The notes beneath the pieces are model-generated. The model made no database searches, was not told the DNA's origin, and saw only the letters and a program-made list of their open reading frames with translations. A stretch of 26,842 bases of DNA, taken from assembly GCA_963575745.1 (NCBI GenBank), contig CAUYUJ010018717.1:170134-196975 (forward strand). Reading direction: 5' to 3'. This document shows, one piece after another, positions 25,752-26,842 of this stretch. Source of the stretch: Prorocentrum cordatum (taxonomy: Eukaryota > Sar > Dinophyceae > Prorocentrales > Prorocentraceae). Position 1 is the first letter of the stretch. Each line of letters starts with the position of its first letter. A program made the translations under genes and the position numbers.

Positions 25752-25815
25752 CCTCCTCCTCCTCTTCCTCCTCCTCCTCCTCCTCCTCCTCCTCCTCCTC
25801 CTCCTCCTCCTCCTC
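25752..25815 (+). repeat. (CTC)n microsatellite within R2 copy 2
   Basis: CTC tract with one TCTTCC interruption, at the position equivalent to 14492-14565 in copy 1. Confidence 0.92.
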
Positions 25816-25925
25816 CCGCTCCCTCCTCCAACCATGACGACTGTCCCCCATTTTGCTCCTACGCTTCCATGCTCGTCTCAAGCCGCCTGGGCGTCGGTTT
25901 TGGATGGGCTGGTGGGGATACTTTT

Positions 25926-26119
25926 TTGATCGCGACCGCACCGCAAGCAGTCGGGCGGCGTCCAAGGGCGCAACTAACTAGCGGCGGCCAAGAGTCAAGA
26001 ATTCTTGGATCCGCGCGGGGCCCCCCTCCCTGGCGCGCGGGGCGCGACAGGGGTGGCGCCGGAGGCCGCCAGGGGTGGCCCAGCACCCACCCCGAGGAAT
26101 CCGCACGGAGCTCCGGACG
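25926..26119 (-). other. Open minus-strand sequence of uncertain status
   Basis: If the fold-back element at 26120-26305 is an intron, the next exon would start near 26116 after CGCCGCCGAG and read 'RRPELRADSSGWVLGHPWRP', continuing open to 25859. The proline/arginine-rich composition is not decisive, and the sequence may be intronic. Confidence 0.2.
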
Positions 26120-26305
26120 TCTACTCGGCGGCGAGCCCCGGGAGAAGCGAGAGGGGGCAGACCCGGCTTCTCCGAGGGCCGCGGCGGCCTCTCCGAGGAG
26201 CTGCCCGAGCCTTCTCCGAGGGCCGCGGCGGCCTCTCCGAGGGCGCGGGGGCCTCCGAGGAGCCCCGCCGCCCTCCGGGGAGGCCTGCCCCCGCTCACGT
26301 CCCCC
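26120..26305 (-). mobile_element. Fold-back introner-like element I-3, copy 3
   Basis: Related to copies 1 and 2: GGCGGCGAGCCCCGGGAGAA at the left, GCTTCTCCGAGG words repeated internally (each GGCTTCTCCGAGGGCC..GCGGCGGCC), and on the minus strand the right arm gives GGACGTGAGCGGGGGCAGGC. GTGAGC (GT at 26298-26297) is a strong donor placed directly after exon z. The far end on the minus strand is a pyrimidine stretch (GCCCCCTCTCGCTTCTCCC) leading to an AG. It is more GC-rich and more diverged than copy 2. Confidence 0.5.
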
Positions 26306-26508
26306 CCCTCCAGGGCCCGGGCTCGTCGCCGAGCTGCGCCTGGGCTTTCCACTTCGTGTGCTCGCTTCTGCGCGCCTCGTGGGAGATGCCGCCCGGCAGG
26401 CGGAACCGCCGGCCGGCGACCACCTCCAGCTGCGCAGTGCCCCCCGCGGAAGAGGGCCGCGAGCGTACCAGCACCTTGGAGGCGGCCAGGGGGTCGGAAC
26501 TGGTTGGG
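26299..26508 (-). CDS. Candidate exon z of a minus-strand gene
   Basis: Minus-strand frame with natural protein composition: 'SSDPLAASKVLVRSRPSSAG', 'GTAQLEVVAGRRFRLPGGIS', 'HEARRSEHTKWKAQAQLGDE'. A possible acceptor is CCCCAACCAG|TTCC just upstream (about 26509). The donor GGAC|GTGAGC is at 26298. The opposite strand is alanine/serine/arginine-rich and also open. It could be the exon before exon a (about 2.3 kb upstream in the transcript, with R2 in between), but this linkage is only proximity and strand. Family unknown. Confidence 0.45.
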
Positions 26509-26802
26509 GCCCCAGGAAATCGGCCAAGAGGGAGGATGAAGCCAAATCCGCTCAAAATCGGTCCAGGGGGCCCTCCTGCCAGGGCCCATCTGGCGCAATC
26601 TTTCAGACCTCAGGGTCAGACCTCATCGGCTACACGCAAAAATGACACTGAGCAAGAGTGACCTTTAGTGCGCCGCCGAGGGGGGGCCCTTTGGGGACAC
26701 CGCCAGGCGCGCAAGCCGCTGCTACAACATCGCATTCAGCGATCGGGGGGCCCCCACTGGGCCCGCACCAGAGGTCCCTCCAGCGGAAGGGCACTCTTAA
26801 GG
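26509..26802. other. Region without a supported gene
   Basis: Mixed sequence with TCAGACCTCAGGGTCAGACCTC (a short direct repeat) at about 26602-26625 and several GGGGGG runs. No ORF with natural composition. Confidence 0.4.
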
Positions 26803-26842
26803 ATGAGGAGGAGGAGGAGGAGGAGGAGGAGGAGGAGGAGGA
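26803..26842 (+). repeat. (GAG)n microsatellite, continuing past the window
   Basis: GAGGAG run to the last base. It is the only long triplet tract here with purines on the + strand. Confidence 0.92.

Larger units (their letters stand above)
24051..25925 (+). repeat. Dispersed repeat R2, copy 2
   Basis: Matches 12912-14705 in order: TATACACCCC lead-in, six CACCATCCCTGTCA motifs in both orientations (24141-24554), TGGCGCACC block, 'CGACCGCTGAACATGCT', 'TGTTGGGAGGGCGGGTGGG', CCAAGA.GGC minisatellite, CTC tract, 'TTTTGCTCCTACGCTTCC'. It contains an extra segment of about 370 bp (roughly 25190-25560) not seen in copy 1, including a truncated I-1 end at 25506. It lies within the proposed minus-strand gene, upstream of exon a. 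Confidence 0.85.

Noticed and set aside
1-26842. tRNA, rRNA and snRNA genes
   Set aside because: No cloverleaf-type A/B boxes or conserved rRNA or snRNA words noticed by eye. A covariance-model scan would be needed to exclude them.

Overview
This window looks like nuclear DNA of a dinoflagellate, or a close alveolate relative. There are no bacterial operons, ribosome-binding sites or dense ORFs. It holds one long, intact non-LTR (LINE-like) retrotransposon, large tracts of (CTC)n, (TCG)n and (GTGGTC)n, several families of dispersed kilobase repeats, and short inverted-repeat elements that look like introners (transposons that behave as introns). The organism call is inference. I recognise no single gene specific to the group.

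Layout. 1-6170: most of a non-LTR element, with ORF1 (coiled coil, 5' end outside the window) and ORF2 (endonuclease, reverse transcriptase, CCHC zinc site, RNase H, C-terminal cysteine-rich region). The two ORFs share one frame and are separated by a single TGA in the context TGACTAG. 6172-6551: a long pyrimidine microsatellite. 6552-7690: little that can be supported. 7690-16100: a repeat landscape with four large copies and two fragments of family 'R1' (about 290-bp monomers followed by a core with a small hydrophobic ORF), a tandem array of about 100-bp units, an AT-rich hairpin, and the first copy of family 'R2'. 16100-19500: mostly simple repeats, with two weak exon candidates. 19500-26842: short inverted-repeat elements mixed with short protein-like segments, a second R2 copy, a heptamer satellite and GC-rich duplications.

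The most interesting system is the set of three inverted-repeat element families at 19.5-26.3 kb. I-1 (225 bp) has a 9-bp target duplication and forms a GT-AG, frame-neutral intron on the + strand. I-2 (194-195 bp, two copies) has 5-bp target duplications, and one copy interrupts a good minus-strand reading frame. A fold-back family, I-3 (three copies), carries GTGAG in its arms, and one copy fits a frame-preserving GT-AG intron between two convincing minus-strand exons. Together they suggest a gene-bearing region in which mobile elements have supplied introns. The second notable observation is the readthrough-like junction between the retrotransposon ORFs.

Limits. Dinoflagellate genes are intron-rich and often use non-canonical splice sites, so exon ends here are proposals. 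Long ORFs inside the GC-rich simple repeats are mostly artefacts.
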